Source: Marivivens geojensis (lineage in GTDB: Bacteria; Pseudomonadota; Alphaproteobacteria; Rhodobacterales; Rhodobacteraceae). Taken from it: a stretch of DNA of 64,000 nucleotides. This document shows, one piece after another, positions 8,601 to 18,185 of this stretch (its first letter is position 1; every line of letters starts with the position of its first letter). The notes beneath the pieces are model-generated. The model was not told the origin of the DNA. It saw only the letters and a list, made by a program, of their open reading frames with translations, and made no database searches. The stretch spans positions 62,001-126,000 of the forward strand of contig NZ_JALKCU010000004.1 of NCBI RefSeq assembly GCF_023540835.1, given 5' to 3'. The position numbers and the translations under genes were made by a program.

Positions 8601-10136
8601 CTAAAACCCCCAATCAATATCCCCGTTGACCATCTGTTTCAGGGTGTCGTCGGGGACGTCGGTCGTTCCGCAGAACCTCCAGAGAACATCTTGCAGGGAT
8701 GGATCGATGGCGTCGTTGTTTTCGTCGATCATCGTGAGGTTGGAATAGCGGGCGATGGGGACAAGATCATGCAGGGTGAGCTGGTCCCATGTGAGCGGGT
8801 TTGACGACTGGATGTGCAGCGTTTCATCGCCGTAGGTCAGCGTGAGGCCCTCGTTCGTTTCGGTATAGCCGATTTGGGACAGGTTGCGGATGAGGCCCCA
8901 ACTGCTGATGTCGATGCGGTCTTCTCCGATCGTGAAGTCCGTGATTGTGTCGGGGCTGCCGTCGGGGACAAAGATGAACACATCTGCGCCCGCGCTGCCC
9001 GTCAGGATGTCGATCCCGCCCCCGTCGAGGATCAGGTCATCGCCTTCGGTGCCTAATAGCGTTTGCGCTGAATTAGTGCCTGATATCGTCGCGCCAGTCG
9101 GGTCGAACGTCAGATGCGTGATGCCTGTTTCGCTCGCTGAACCAACGTAAATGTCGATCACTCCATCGGTGCTGCCCAGTTCAAGGGTCGATACATCTGC
9201 GAGCCCCGCGGTGACGGTGTCGGCCATGTGAGCGACGGGTTCCAACATACCGTTAGGCAGGAGGGCAAAAACGCTTACCCCATCATCCGATCCGCCCGCG
9301 GCGACCCAAGTTTCTCCGTCTATTTGGATCGTGGCCAATGCGGTGACGCCGGCAAAGCGTGTATCGAGGTCGTCGATCACATGGTCGATCACGGACATCG
9401 CACCGGTTGCGTCCAAGGTGACGACTGACAATGATCCGCTGCCTGCTGCGGCGACAATCATATAGGTTTGTGCACCGATCACGACGGTTTCGATTGCTGT
9501 CGGCGCCGAGATCCAAAGTCCATCGGTTGCATCGACTGTATCTTCGGCCCATAGATTGCCGTTTTCCGCCACCGACCACAGGGTGAGGCCGTTCATTTCT
9601 TGGGCCACGGTCACGATATACTGAGTTGCGTCAAATGTTGCCGTGGTCATCGCGGTGATCCCTGTTGCAAAGGACTGCGCCGTGTCTGGCGTATATCCCG
9701 TGCCGAGGAGTGAGCCGTTTCCAGAGAGTTGGAGCCTTGCAATGCCTGCCTCACCCCAGAAGCCACCGTAAAAACCGATACGCCCAGAGGCTAAGGTTAC
9801 TGCCGCGCTGCTGGTAATGTCAGAGGGCCACGAAAATTCGCCATAGTCTACCGCTGACGAAAGGGTGCCATCTGTCACACTGATCAATTGCAGGCTGCCG
9901 TTCGCGCCACCCCCTGTCATTAGAGCAGGGCCATCTGAAAAGTTGACAACTGTCAACTCTGCCTCGCCTCCTGCGGTATCGCCACGGGTGTGGGCGAGGC
10001 TGTCGATTTGGGTGAGGTCGCTGGCCCAGCTTTCAATTGCGCCGCCATAGCGCGAGGTGCCAATCAGCACGTCTTCAATCATCACCAGATCGGTATAGAG
10101 CGCCGCCCCCGCGCGGCCTGCATATTCGATGTTCAT
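8601..10136 (-). CDS. Secreted beta-propeller protein with C-terminal RTX calcium-binding region
   Basis: About 511 residues. Residues 1-350 are repeats of roughly 45-60 residues of beta-strand character, suggesting a propeller. Residues 360-430 carry RTX-type segments (GTEGDDLILDGGGIDILTGSAGADVFIF) followed by the DTITDFTIGEDRIDIS motif typical of serralysin C-terminal (M10_C) modules. There is no N-terminal signal peptide, as expected for type I secretion, and the protein is acidic with few Lys residues. Three ATG codons stand in tandem (10142, 10139, 10136); the third is best spaced from the GGGGG ribosome-binding site, and a TTG at 10163 is also in frame. No type I exporter lies in the window. 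Function unknown. Confidence 0.8.
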   Translation of the reverse strand: MNIEYAGRAGAALYTDLVMIEDVLIGTSRYGGAIESWASDLTQIDSLAHTRGDTAGGEAELTVVNFSDGPALMTGGGANGSLQLISVTDGTLSSAVDYGEFSWPSDITSSAAVTLASGRIGFYGGFWGEAGIARLQLSGNGSLLGTGYTPDTAQSFATGITAMTTATFDATQYIVTVAQEMNGLTLWSVAENGNLWAEDTVDATDGLWISAPTAIETVVIGAQTYMIVAAAGSGSLSVVTLDATGAMSVIDHVIDDLDTRFAGVTALATIQIDGETWVAAGGSDDGVSVFALLPNGMLEPVAHMADTVTAGLADVSTLELGSTDGVIDIYVGSASETGITHLTFDPTGATISGTNSAQTLLGTEGDDLILDGGGIDILTGSAGADVFIFVPDGSPDTITDFTIGEDRIDISSWGLIRNLSQIGYTETNEGLTLTYGDETLHIQSSNPLTWDQLTLHDLVPIARYSNLTMIDENNDAIDPSLQDVLWRFCGTTDVPDDTLKQMVNGDIDWGF

Positions 10137-10243
10137 CATCATCCCCCAAGTTTCACCAATCAAAAAGTCTGACGATCGAGGGTCAGGGCTAGGGGCGAAA
10201 ATGGGGCGGAATGGCGACCTTTGGTTCGGCTTTATTCCAAAGA

Positions 10244-10873
10244 TTAATCGAGTTTTAAATTCTCTAATCGTGCAACAATCTTGCTGTCGGTGTCGTCGCT
10301 GTCGGCCGAGAGGGCCAGCCCGACCAATGCTGTCGCATTACCTCCAAAGGCTCTGGCATAGTCGGCGGCCAGATCGACTGTTTCCGTGTAGGTGCCTGTG
10401 CCCGCTGCCCTGCGTATGATCGTGCGCCCTCGATCGCCGAGGTAGGGGGACGGGAGGACCTCGCCGATCTGATGGTCGCCGCCAAAGACATACATCAGCA
10501 CCCGCGCCTCTTCGACCGAGAGGAGCGTCCGGATCGAAGCGGATTGGTTTTGCTGGGCGATTTCTTCGGGCATGAAGACGAAATAGAGCGATAGATTGCG
10601 ATCATCGCCGCCCTTTTGTGTCAGGTCAGTCGGTGGCACGCTCGTAGCGACGGACCAATCCCAACTTGCTCGACGGGTTGACCAGTTAGACGGGGCCAGC
10701 GCGGTCCACAACATCGACACTGTTCCTGTGCTTTGCACATCAACTGCGTTGGCAGTGGCCGTGTAGTCATTCGACGAAAACAGCGCAAATTTCTGCTCTG
10801 TCCAGTTCGGAAAAGGATTGGCCGCAGCGCTGGTGGCAGCGAGGGTCAACAAGGTAGCGATTAGGTTGCGCAT
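10244..10873 (-). CDS. Periplasmic DUF3047-family protein
   Basis: 209 residues with a classical signal peptide (MRNLIATLLTLAATSAAA, cleavage about residue 18). The mature part shows features I associate with DUF3047: a WSTRRASWDWSV segment, TDLTQKGGDDRNLSLYFVF in the middle, and an acidic, beta-rich end. The function of the family is not known to me. It lies between the RTX protein and the KpsM-like permease on the same strand, with short gaps, so it may be expressed with the polysaccharide exporter. Codon use and composition match the neighbours. Confidence 0.8.
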   Translation of the reverse strand: MRNLIATLLTLAATSAAANPFPNWTEQKFALFSSNDYTATANAVDVQSTGTVSMLWTALAPSNWSTRRASWDWSVATSVPPTDLTQKGGDDRNLSLYFVFMPEEIAQQNQSASIRTLLSVEEARVLMYVFGGDHQIGEVLPSPYLGDRGRTIIRRAAGTGTYTETVDLAADYARAFGGNATALVGLALSADSDDTDSKIVARLENLKLD

Positions 10874-10948
10874 AGGTGTCCTCCGTCACGTTATAGGTAA
10901 CGGGCGGGGGCAATCTGTAAACGCCCCTCTAGCGAACGCGATAGGCTG

Positions 10949-11728
10949 TCACAAAATCCGGTCGTGGTTTGCACGGAGTAGGATCAATCCTAGCACCAGT
11001 GCGATCAGGCCAAAGCTATAGCCATAAGCGAGTGATGCGTAGGTGGCGTCATAGATTGGATAGAACCCCGCCCGAACAAGTCCGACGCCATGGATCAAAG
11101 GGTTCCACCAGAGCCAGCTTCGCAACGGCTCTGTCACATTATCGAGGAGGAAGAACACGCCCGACGCAAAAAAGATCGGGCGCGATGCCACGGCCCAGAT
11201 CCGACCCCAAAATTCGAACCGACCTGTCAGATAGCAGTTGAGCGTTCCAATGCCCGCGCCGATGAGGGCGACCATCCCGACCCCTTGAGCGATGGGGATC
11301 GGGTCAATGTCCGCTCTTGCCGTGGTCAAAACGATGATCCCACCGATCACGAGGATGGACACGACGATCCCCGTCAATAAATGCAGTGTCACCCGCGCTA
11401 GGATTGCGTCGATCCAGAGGACTCTTGGATAGGCCAAGAGCATCCGCGAATAGCGCAGCGTGTTCATCACCTTGGTCGACAGTTCACCGTAGATATGGAT
11501 CGGCAAAAATCCCGTTGCATAAAACAGCATGAAATTGCTGCCCAAGGACGGTTTGTGGATCATCAGCGAAAAGCCGAACGCCATAATAGCGATGGCAGCG
11601 AGTGGTTCTAACACGGCCCAAAGATAGCCACCGGGCGACCGACCGTAGGTCGATGCCATTTCGCGTAGGATCAAGGCCATGATCGAACGGAGCGTGATAA
11701 ATCTGGGGCGCGATAGGGCTGCGGTCAT
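10949..11728 (-). CDS. kpsM: Polysaccharide ABC exporter permease (KpsM-like)
   Basis: 259 residues with about six transmembrane segments (roughly 31-52, 62-82, 105-130, 142-165, 174-196 and 228-248). The N-terminal amphipathic region LRSIMALILREMASTYGRS is the usual contact with the ATPase in the ABC-2 family, and the GGYLWAVLEPLAAI motif is characteristic of capsule-type permeases. It presumably pairs with the KpsT-like ATPase at 3240-3938. It stands apart from that gene, with the RTX and DUF3047 genes downstream on the same strand. The start ATG lies close to the divergent tex gene. Confidence 0.9.
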   Translation of the reverse strand: MTAALSRPRFITLRSIMALILREMASTYGRSPGGYLWAVLEPLAAIAIMAFGFSLMIHKPSLGSNFMLFYATGFLPIHIYGELSTKVMNTLRYSRMLLAYPRVLWIDAILARVTLHLLTGIVVSILVIGGIIVLTTARADIDPIPIAQGVGMVALIGAGIGTLNCYLTGRFEFWGRIWAVASRPIFFASGVFFLLDNVTEPLRSWLWWNPLIHGVGLVRAGFYPIYDATYASLAYGYSFGLIALVLGLILLRANHDRIL

Positions 11729-11872
11729 CGGGCTGCTTTGCTTCGTTTGGGTCGACTATAGACAGCGATAGCGGCTTTGTCTTTCGGATCGGTAAAACAG
11801 TGGCGTGGGGTTGCTTGTGGCGGGTGTGATGCGGGGCTAAGAAGGATGTCCAGATCGCATTCGGAGGCCCCT

Positions 11873-14185
11873 TTGGACACTATCACCCGCATTGCAGCGA
11901 CCATCGCGCAGGACATTAACGCCACCCCAAAACAGGTCACTTCTGCTGTTGCGTTATTGGACGAAGGGGCAACAGTTCCCTTTATTGCGCGTTACCGCAA
12001 AGAGGTGACTGGTGGTTTGGACGATACGCAATTGCGGACCTTGGCCGAACGTCTGACCTATCTGCGGGAACTGGAACAGCGCCGCGCGGCCATCGCGAAA
12101 GAGATCACGTCACAGGGTAAGATGACGGACGATTTGGCCCTGTCCATCCACAAGGCCGCGACCAAGGCCGAACTGGAAGACATTTATCTGCCCTACAAAC
12201 CCAAGCGCCGGACCAAAGCGATGATCGCCCGCGAAAACGGACTGGAGCCGCTGGTGGATTTGATCTTAGCCGATCGGGCGACCGATCCCGAGGGTCACGC
12301 GTCTGGCTTTATCACTGAGGCTGTTCCCACGACAAAAGACGCGCTAAACGGTGCCCGTGATATTCTTGTTGAAGGGCTGGCGGAGAATGCGGGGCTGCTG
12401 CGGGAATTGCGCGAATTTATGAAGCGCGAGGCGGTGATCTCGGCGCGTGTCATTGACGGTAAAGAAGCAGAAGGTGCGAAATTCGCCGACTATTTTGCCC
12501 ATAGCGAAAAATGGGCGAACGTGCCGTCCCACCGTGCGTTGGCAATGCTGCGCGGTGCGAATGAGGGTTTCCTCACCATCGACATCGCCCCTGACGAAGA
12601 GGGCGCCGCGCGAGCTGTGTCGCTGATCGCCTCTGAATTGGGTGTTCGTACAGGGACTGCGGGTGACAAATGGCTGGCAGGTGTTGCGGGTTGGACGTGG
12701 CGCGTAAAGCTGTCGATGACCATGATGCTTGATCTTTTGGGCGATATGCGGGGCACTGCACACGAGGAAGCGATCACCGTTTTTGCGCGTAACCTCAAGG
12801 ACTTGTTGCTCGCCGCACCCGCAGGGGCAAAGGCGACAATCGGGCTTGATCCGGGGATCCGCACAGGGGTGAAGGTCGCTGTGGTCGATGCGACGGGTAA
12901 AGTTCTGGACACCGCGACCATCTACCCGTTCCAGCCGCGACTGGATGTGCAAGGATCGCAGGCGGTGATCCTTGCTCTCATCGCTAAACACAACGTTGAT
13001 CTGATTGCGATTGGCAATGGCACGGCGAGCCGCGAAACCGAACGATTGGTCGCGGATACCTTGAAACGCCTGCCGTCGTCGGTCAAAGCCCCGACTAAGG
13101 TTGTTGTCTCTGAGGCGGGCGCGTCGGTCTATTCGGCCTCGGAATTGGCAGCGCGGGAATTTCCCGACCTCGACGTATCGTTGCGCGGTGCCGTGTCGAT
13201 TGCGCGGCGTTTGCAAGACCCATTGGCCGAATTGGTCAAGATTGAGCCCAAGGCCATCGGCGTCGGTCAGTATCAGCACGACGTGGACCAGCACAAATTG
13301 GCAAAATCGCTCGAAGCGGTGGTCGAGGATGCGGTGAACGCCGTTGGTGTGGATTTGAATACGGCGTCGGCTCCTCTCTTGGCGCATGTCTCCGGTTTAG
13401 GCCATGTATTGGCGGAAAGCATCGTGGCGCATCGTGACAGCAACGGTGCGTTTACTTCTCGCAAAGACCTACTGAAAGTCGCGCGTCTGGGTCCGAAAGC
13501 CTATGAACAATGCGCGGGCTTCTTGCGGATTACGAATGGGAAAGAGCCTCTGGATGCGTCCTCTGTTCACCCCGAAGCCTACGGCGTTGCCCGCAAAATC
13601 GTTGCGGCCTGTGGGCGCGATGTCCGGTCGCTGATGGGCGATGCGCAGGCCCTTCGAGGGCTACGCGCTGAGGATTTTGTCGACGAAACATTCGGTCTGC
13701 CGACCGTTCGCGATATTTTCGCCGAATTGGAAAAGCCCGGACGCGATCCGCGCCCGACTTTTAAAACCGCGAGTTTTGCCGATGGCGTCGAGGAAATCAC
13801 GGACCTGAAACCGGGTATGGTTCTCGAGGGAACAGTCACTAACGTGGCTGCATTCGGTGCATTTGTCGATATCGGTGTGCATCAGGATGGATTGGTCCAC
13901 GTGAGCCAATTGGCCGATAAATTCGTCAAAGATCCGCATGAGATTGTCAAAGCAGGGGATGTGGTGCGTGTCACGGTGACCGAGGTGGACGTTCCCCGCA
14001 AACGCATCGGTTTAACCATGCGCAAAGACGGTGGGGCCAGTGCGAAAGAGACCCGCAACGAACGGCTTCAGGATCGACCGCGTGGCCACAATGGGTCGAA
14101 ACCGCGGACCCAAGCCAGCCCGCCAAAACAGGCGGAAACGGGTGGTCTGGGGGCGGCTCTTCTTGAAGCGATGCGCAAGAAATGA
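11873..14185 (+). CDS. tex: RNA-binding transcriptional accessory protein Tex
   Basis: 770 residues from a TTG at 11873, chosen because GGAGG stands about six bases ahead and the predicted N-terminus ([18 protein letters not shown]) fits Tex homologues. An ATG at 11846 adds nine residues but lacks spacing for a ribosome-binding site. Domains in order: helical Tex N-terminal region with [18 protein letters not shown], a YqgF/RNase H-like domain ([17 protein letters not shown]), helix-hairpin-helix region ([17 protein letters not shown]), and a C-terminal S1 RNA-binding domain ([19 protein letters not shown]), then a basic tail. Tex is a conserved nucleic-acid-binding factor with roles in transcription. 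It is a housekeeping gene within the polysaccharide locus. Confidence 0.95.
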   Translation: MDTITRIAATIAQDINATPKQVTSAVALLDEGATVPFIARYRKEVTGGLDDTQLRTLAERLTYLRELEQRRAAIAKEITSQGKMTDDLALSIHKAATKAELEDIYLPYKPKRRTKAMIARENGLEPLVDLILADRATDPEGHASGFITEAVPTTKDALNGARDILVEGLAENAGLLRELREFMKREAVISARVIDGKEAEGAKFADYFAHSEKWANVPSHRALAMLRGANEGFLTIDIAPDEEGAARAVSLIASELGVRTGTAGDKWLAGVAGWTWRVKLSMTMMLDLLGDMRGTAHEEAITVFARNLKDLLLAAPAGAKATIGLDPGIRTGVKVAVVDATGKVLDTATIYPFQPRLDVQGSQAVILALIAKHNVDLIAIGNGTASRETERLVADTLKRLPSSVKAPTKVVVSEAGASVYSASELAAREFPDLDVSLRGAVSIARRLQDPLAELVKIEPKAIGVGQYQHDVDQHKLAKSLEAVVEDAVNAVGVDLNTASAPLLAHVSGLGHVLAESIVAHRDSNGAFTSRKDLLKVARLGPKAYEQCAGFLRITNGKEPLDASSVHPEAYGVARKIVAACGRDVRSLMGDAQALRGLRAEDFVDETFGLPTVRDIFAELEKPGRDPRPTFKTASFADGVEEITDLKPGMVLEGTVTNVAAFGAFVDIGVHQDGLVHVSQLADKFVKDPHEIVKAGDVVRVTVTEVDVPRKRIGLTMRKDGGASAKETRNERLQDRPRGHNGSKPRTQASPPKQAETGGLGAALLEAMRKK

Positions 14186-14212
14186 CGCATGTCTGAATTT
14201 TGGACTGCGGTT

Positions 14213-14237
14213 GCGCCGCACCCGTTGGGTGCGGCGC
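14213..14237 (+). terminator. Strong hairpin after tex
   Basis: A perfect 11-bp stem (GCGCCGCACCC / GGGTGCGGCGC) closed by a GTT loop, 28 bases after the tex stop. The following bases (TGTGCTTTGAAAA) contain only a weak T-run, so intrinsic termination is likely but not certain. The asparaginase gene converges on it from the other side. Confidence 0.6.
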
Positions 14238-14280
14238 TGTGCTTTGAAAAAGCAGGTCGAAATTTTTGAAATTTGGCCGC

Positions 14281-15138
14281 TTAATTTAGCCAAAGGTGGA
14301 TCAAGGCCGCCTCTGGTGTCTCCAATCCGCCGTTTTCTACGCCCGCCGCCCACAATGCTGATCCCGCGGCATAGGCGCCTGGCTCTAATCCGCCTGTTGT
14401 GCTTTGGCTGACTGCGCGAATGCGTTTTCTATCCGCAATTGCGACTTTTAGGACGTCGTAGAGTGCGGGATTGTTCATTGCCGTACCTGCGCCAAACACC
14501 TGCAACACCGCACCGTCTAATTCAGAGAGCATCGCGGCGAGTGCTGCGACTGGAAAATCGGGCGTCAGGGTGAGAACGGCTAGGCGTTTGGGGGTGAAGT
14601 GGCGGCGGGTTGGTGGTGTCAGCGGAGCCTGCAGAATATGGCGGAAAGCATTGTCCGCGTGGCTGTCATATTTGGTGAGGCCATCAGCGGGTAACAGTTT
14701 GCCTGCAAAGGATAAATACACGCCCGCATCACTGTGGTTTAGTGCGGCATTGAGTGCGAGATCGAGGTTGCCTTCGGCATCCCCACCCGTATTCAGAGGC
14801 TGCATTGACCCACACAAAATGACGCGACGGTTCAGACCCGCGAGCGCTTGCGATAGCGCCGCGCCCGTAAAGGACATCGTGTCGGTGCCGTGCGTTACAA
14901 TCGTTGGCATGTCAGGGTGGCTGGCGAGCACGGATAGAATTTCATTCCAGTGGTCTGGGCCGACATCGGCGGAGTCCAATAGTGGGTCAAATACATACTG
15001 ATGTAAGGTCACGCCCGCGGACAAACGCGCAGATATCGCGTCCTCGACCACGCCGTTTTGGGGGGCGAGGCCATTGGGCGTTGGCACCATGCCGATGGTG
15101 CCGCCGGTGTGTATCAAAAGTAGGTCCATGTGCATCAT
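14281..15138 (-). CDS. L-asparaginase (type I/II family)
   Basis: 285 residues. The two catalytic threonine motifs are present: LLIHTGGTIGM near the N-terminus (nucleophile Thr) and IVTHGTDTMSFTGAAL about residue 82 (second Thr with Lys/Asp relay partner). ILCGSMQPL and the C-terminal SQSTTGG segment also fit the family. There is no signal peptide, so the enzyme is cytoplasmic and is likely a housekeeping-type asparaginase hydrolysing asparagine to aspartate and ammonia. It is somewhat short (285 versus about 330), mainly through a compact C-terminal domain. ATG codons at 15138, 15135 and 15129 are all in frame; none has a convincing ribosome-binding site. Confidence 0.88.
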   Translation of the reverse strand: MMHMDLLLIHTGGTIGMVPTPNGLAPQNGVVEDAISARLSAGVTLHQYVFDPLLDSADVGPDHWNEILSVLASHPDMPTIVTHGTDTMSFTGAALSQALAGLNRRVILCGSMQPLNTGGDAEGNLDLALNAALNHSDAGVYLSFAGKLLPADGLTKYDSHADNAFRHILQAPLTPPTRRHFTPKRLAVLTLTPDFPVAALAAMLSELDGAVLQVFGAGTAMNNPALYDVLKVAIADRKRIRAVSQSTTGGLEPGAYAAGSALWAAGVENGGLETPEAALIHLWLN

Positions 15139-15168
15139 TAGCCTGATCCTGCGCGGCTCAGCAATCCG

Positions 15169-15930
15169 TCAAAAGAGGTCGTGCCACTGGTTGCCATCAT
15201 AACATCGGAGCGTCGTCGTTGTGCCGTCGAAGTAGAGCATGCCCGCGGTGGGCGATGTTGGGGTGGGCGCGGGTGTTAAGGTTAATGCCTGTGCCAAGGT
15301 GACATTGCCGTTGGTTGCATCTACCGATAAAGCGGCCGTCCACGTGTTGCCATCTGGGCTGATTTTCACCGCGAAATCGTCAGTCCCAGACAGGCCCATC
15401 TCGGCTCGGCCTGACCAATTCGATTGGAAGAGGAGGCTGGCGGTGTCGGAGGTAGAGGCCTTGTTCACCTTCACTTGATGGCCCGCACCGGCATGGTTCA
15501 ATAGCACTGCGTCAGAGGAAATCGACAGGCGATTTGTGCTGTCTGCCGTCGCGTTGATCCCCAGTTCGGGTAGGTTTTGGAGAGCATTTTGGTTGCGCGC
15601 ATCGACCCACGTGCCGCCAGAATAGAGCCTGATATCGCCTCTATCCGTGGTTGCAAGCCAACCGTTTTGTGGGGCGACATAGACCCAGCCGCTATTTTGA
15701 AAAACCGTAAGGAGTCCAGCCTTGCCGACCCATTCGCCCGTTGGAGTTTGACCAATCGCGTAGCACTCGCCTTCTGTTGGGCTGGCGGGGGGATTGGTTG
15801 CGTCGAACGCAGTGACGACGAGTTGCACAACCAGGTCTAAGCGGTCGAGCGCATCGTTATGTGTGACGTGTTTTTGCGCCTGTGCGGGCATCAAATAGGG
15901 GAGCGAAAGGGTGGCAGATGTATCGGACAT
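15169..15930 (-). CDS. DUF2793 protein, phage/GTA head-spike-like
   Basis: 253 residues from the ATG at 15930 (GAGGT ribosome-binding site; an upstream start at 15957 is possible). The opening LPYLMPAQAQKHVTHNDAL is the hallmark of DUF2793, followed by GECYAIGQTPTGEW and the GWLATTDRGDIRLYSGGTW motif. The middle (NLPELGINATADSTNRLSIS) resembles tail-fibre or spike repeats, and the end (PTAGMLYFDGTTTTLRCYDG) is a beta-rich tip. As I recall, DUF2793 proteins occur with the gene transfer agent head spikes of Rhodobacterales, which bind capsular polysaccharide. Here the gene sits inside a capsule locus with no other phage gene nearby. Function is inferred from family only. Confidence 0.75.
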   Translation of the reverse strand: MSDTSATLSLPYLMPAQAQKHVTHNDALDRLDLVVQLVVTAFDATNPPASPTEGECYAIGQTPTGEWVGKAGLLTVFQNSGWVYVAPQNGWLATTDRGDIRLYSGGTWVDARNQNALQNLPELGINATADSTNRLSISSDAVLLNHAGAGHQVKVNKASTSDTASLLFQSNWSGRAEMGLSGTDDFAVKISPDGNTWTAALSVDATNGNVTLAQALTLTPAPTPTSPTAGMLYFDGTTTTLRCYDGNQWHDLF

Positions 15931-16068
15931 TGGGACCTCAAACGATGAAATTTCCACCGACTTTACGGTTAAAATCCTTAAGTCCGGCTAAGGCTGCGGT
16001 CGCATTGGTAAGGGCATGTTAACCTTGATTGTCTTTTTATGGTGCCTGTGGTCGGGTAGGGATTAGTC

Positions 16069-17322
16069 ATGACGAAAGCGCCAGAAAAATTGCCCTATGA
16101 CTCCCTGCTGGCTGCTGGCTATCGGGTGGCGCCGTTTGTTGTGGAGCGTTTGCTCTATATTAGGGAACGCTTGTTCTCTCGTCAGATCCACGGGCATCAA
16201 TGGAACGTTCTGAACGGCGTTCTAATGGGTGATCGAACGAGGCCAAATCATGCAAAACAGCCTGCGATCCTCATTGGGATGCATTGGTTTGCTGTCGGCG
16301 GGGCCGAAGCGCTCGCACGGGATTGTATCAATTGGGCGCAGGAATTGGGGCTGCGTGTTTTTGTTGTGGCGGAACGTGCAGGTGGTGTTCCGCCCGAGGG
16401 TGTGACGGTTTTGGATTGGCATCATCGACCGCGGTGCGAATGGGGCACACTCATCCAAGAGCTTGTTTGCAAAGAAAATATCGTTGCGGTTCACATCTAT
16501 CACTGCGTCCCGCTTTATGCTGCATTGCCGGTGATACGACAAAAACTTCCGTGGGTTCGGACCTATGACAGCACGCATATTGTGGAGCATATGGACGGGG
16601 GCTTTGTCCGGATTTCGGGGGTTTGGAGTAAGCATATTGATCGAACACATGTGATCAGTCGTGGTTTGGTCGAATTTTATCGCCAGCGTTTCAATCGCGC
16701 CGTTGATCTGGGTCGGATGATTGCCGACCAAAAGGTTGCGCGTGTTCGGTTGCGATCACAGCAGAGTACCCTACGTGTCGCGTTCGTCGGGCGAATGGCC
16801 TATCAAAAGCGGCCCGTGACGGCACTTTGGACGATGGTTCGACTGGTGCGTTGGGGTCGAAAGACTGGCGTTGATCTGCGGTTTGATATCGTGGGCGAGG
16901 GGCTGTTTTTGCGGTTTGTTCAACAGATTGCGGCGGCTAAGGGCATCGCTGAACGTATCACATTTCACCCGAGCGGCGCAGATGTTCGGTCTGTGTTGCG
17001 TCGGGCTGACATCCTCATCCTTCCTTCATCGAACGAGGGTCTTGCGCTGGTCGCTATCGAAGCAATCGAAGAAGGGGTGATCCCGATCGGCACGGATGTC
17101 GGCGCGATGAAAGAGGTGTTACCGCAAGAGTTGTTGGTGCAGAGTTATCCAGCGCAAACTGTTCGCGGTATTGTGCGCACTATGGATCGACTTTGGCGAG
17201 ATGGGGCGTTTCTAGAAAAACAGGCTCTAACATTGCGTAAAAACCATGAAACACTCGTGTCAGAACCTTCGGCAAAGGACGTGATTACGGGGTATTACCG
17301 CGAGGCATTGGGGGTGAAATGA
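16069..17322 (+). CDS. Family 4 glycosyltransferase
   Basis: 417 residues of GT-B type. The acceptor-side N-terminal domain has the typical MHWFAVGGAEALARD motif, and the C-terminal nucleotide-sugar domain begins at RVAFVGRMAYQKRP (about residue 240). The donor-site acidic motif appears as LPSSNEGLALVAIEAIEEG, matching the E-x7-E pattern of family 4. It starts a three-gene unit with ATGA overlaps to a GT2 transferase and then a sulfotransferase. The enzyme probably adds one sugar during assembly of the surface polysaccharide; donor and acceptor cannot be told. Confidence 0.88.
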   Translation: MTKAPEKLPYDSLLAAGYRVAPFVVERLLYIRERLFSRQIHGHQWNVLNGVLMGDRTRPNHAKQPAILIGMHWFAVGGAEALARDCINWAQELGLRVFVVAERAGGVPPEGVTVLDWHHRPRCEWGTLIQELVCKENIVAVHIYHCVPLYAALPVIRQKLPWVRTYDSTHIVEHMDGGFVRISGVWSKHIDRTHVISRGLVEFYRQRFNRAVDLGRMIADQKVARVRLRSQQSTLRVAFVGRMAYQKRPVTALWTMVRLVRWGRKTGVDLRFDIVGEGLFLRFVQQIAAAKGIAERITFHPSGADVRSVLRRADILILPSSNEGLALVAIEAIEEGVIPIGTDVGAMKEVLPQELLVQSYPAQTVRGIVRTMDRLWRDGAFLEKQALTLRKNHETLVSEPSAKDVITGYYREALGVK

Positions 17323-18185
17323 CCAAGCTTGCCGCTGTGATTGTGACCCATAATCGAGCCGATAAACTGGCGAAGGTTTTGCAGGCTCTGCGCAGTCAGA
17401 CGCGTGTTCCTGACGCGATTTATGTGATCAACAATGCGTCTACCGATTACACGGGTGAGGTTGCGGTCGGGGTGGAATATCTTCGTTTGCCTGAAAATAT
17501 TGGTGGGGCAGGCGGGTTTAATCTGGGGATGAAACGCGCCTATGCCGATGGTGCCGATTTGGTTTGGGTCAGTGACGACGATGCATATCCAGAGCCAATG
17601 GCTATTGCCCAACTTGAACAGGCCCTCGATCGCTTTGAAACGGATACGGGACGTCAGGCGCCTTTTGCCTGTTCATGGGTGAAATGGACGGACGGAGGGC
17701 ATTGCGAAATGAATACGCCCGCGCCTGTTTGGGATTGGCCGCGGTTTTATTCCTCTGATGCGCCAGTTTTCCTCGTGTCGGCCTGTTCTTTTGTGTCGTG
17801 CTTGATCCCGCGTTGGGCGATTGAGGCGCATGGGTTTCCGATCGCCGAGTATTTTATTTGGTATGATGACGCCGAGTATACTCAGCGGTTGGGGCAGTCA
17901 CATCCCGGACTCTTCGTGCCCGACAGTGTGGTTGTGCATGACCTACCTGTTAACCAAGGGGTGAATTACGGGTTGATCACAGGGCAGTCGCTTTGGAAAT
18001 TCAGATACGGTGCACGGAACGAAACCTCAGCACGCCTGCGTATGATGGGTTGGGCTGGTGTGGCGGAGTTTTGGTTACGTGCTCATCGACAGATGAGAGG
18101 CACACCTTGGCGGTTCCGTCGGGCAATTTACGCGGCGTTTTGGCGGGGGCTATGGTTTCGGCCTGAGATTGAGAGGGTCGAATGA
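17319..18185 (+). CDS. Family 2 glycosyltransferase, second GlfT2-like enzyme
   Basis: 288 residues. AAVIVTHNRADKL, NNASTDYTGEV, LPENIGGAGGFNLGMKRA and VSDDDAYPEP follow the same order as in the transferase at 5232-6170, including the unusual ENIGGAGGF stretch of the galactofuranosyltransferase-like group. YFIWYDDAEYTQRL later supplies an acidic catalytic motif and VVHDLPVNQG the histidine-containing motif. It overlaps the upstream GT4 gene and the downstream sulfotransferase gene by ATGA, so the three are a translationally coupled operon. Donor identity (UDP-galactofuranose) is an inference from similarity to the glf-linked paralogue. Confidence 0.87.
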   Translation: MTKLAAVIVTHNRADKLAKVLQALRSQTRVPDAIYVINNASTDYTGEVAVGVEYLRLPENIGGAGGFNLGMKRAYADGADLVWVSDDDAYPEPMAIAQLEQALDRFETDTGRQAPFACSWVKWTDGGHCEMNTPAPVWDWPRFYSSDAPVFLVSACSFVSCLIPRWAIEAHGFPIAEYFIWYDDAEYTQRLGQSHPGLFVPDSVVVHDLPVNQGVNYGLITGQSLWKFRYGARNETSARLRMMGWAGVAEFWLRAHRQMRGTPWRFRRAIYAAFWRGLWFRPEIERVE

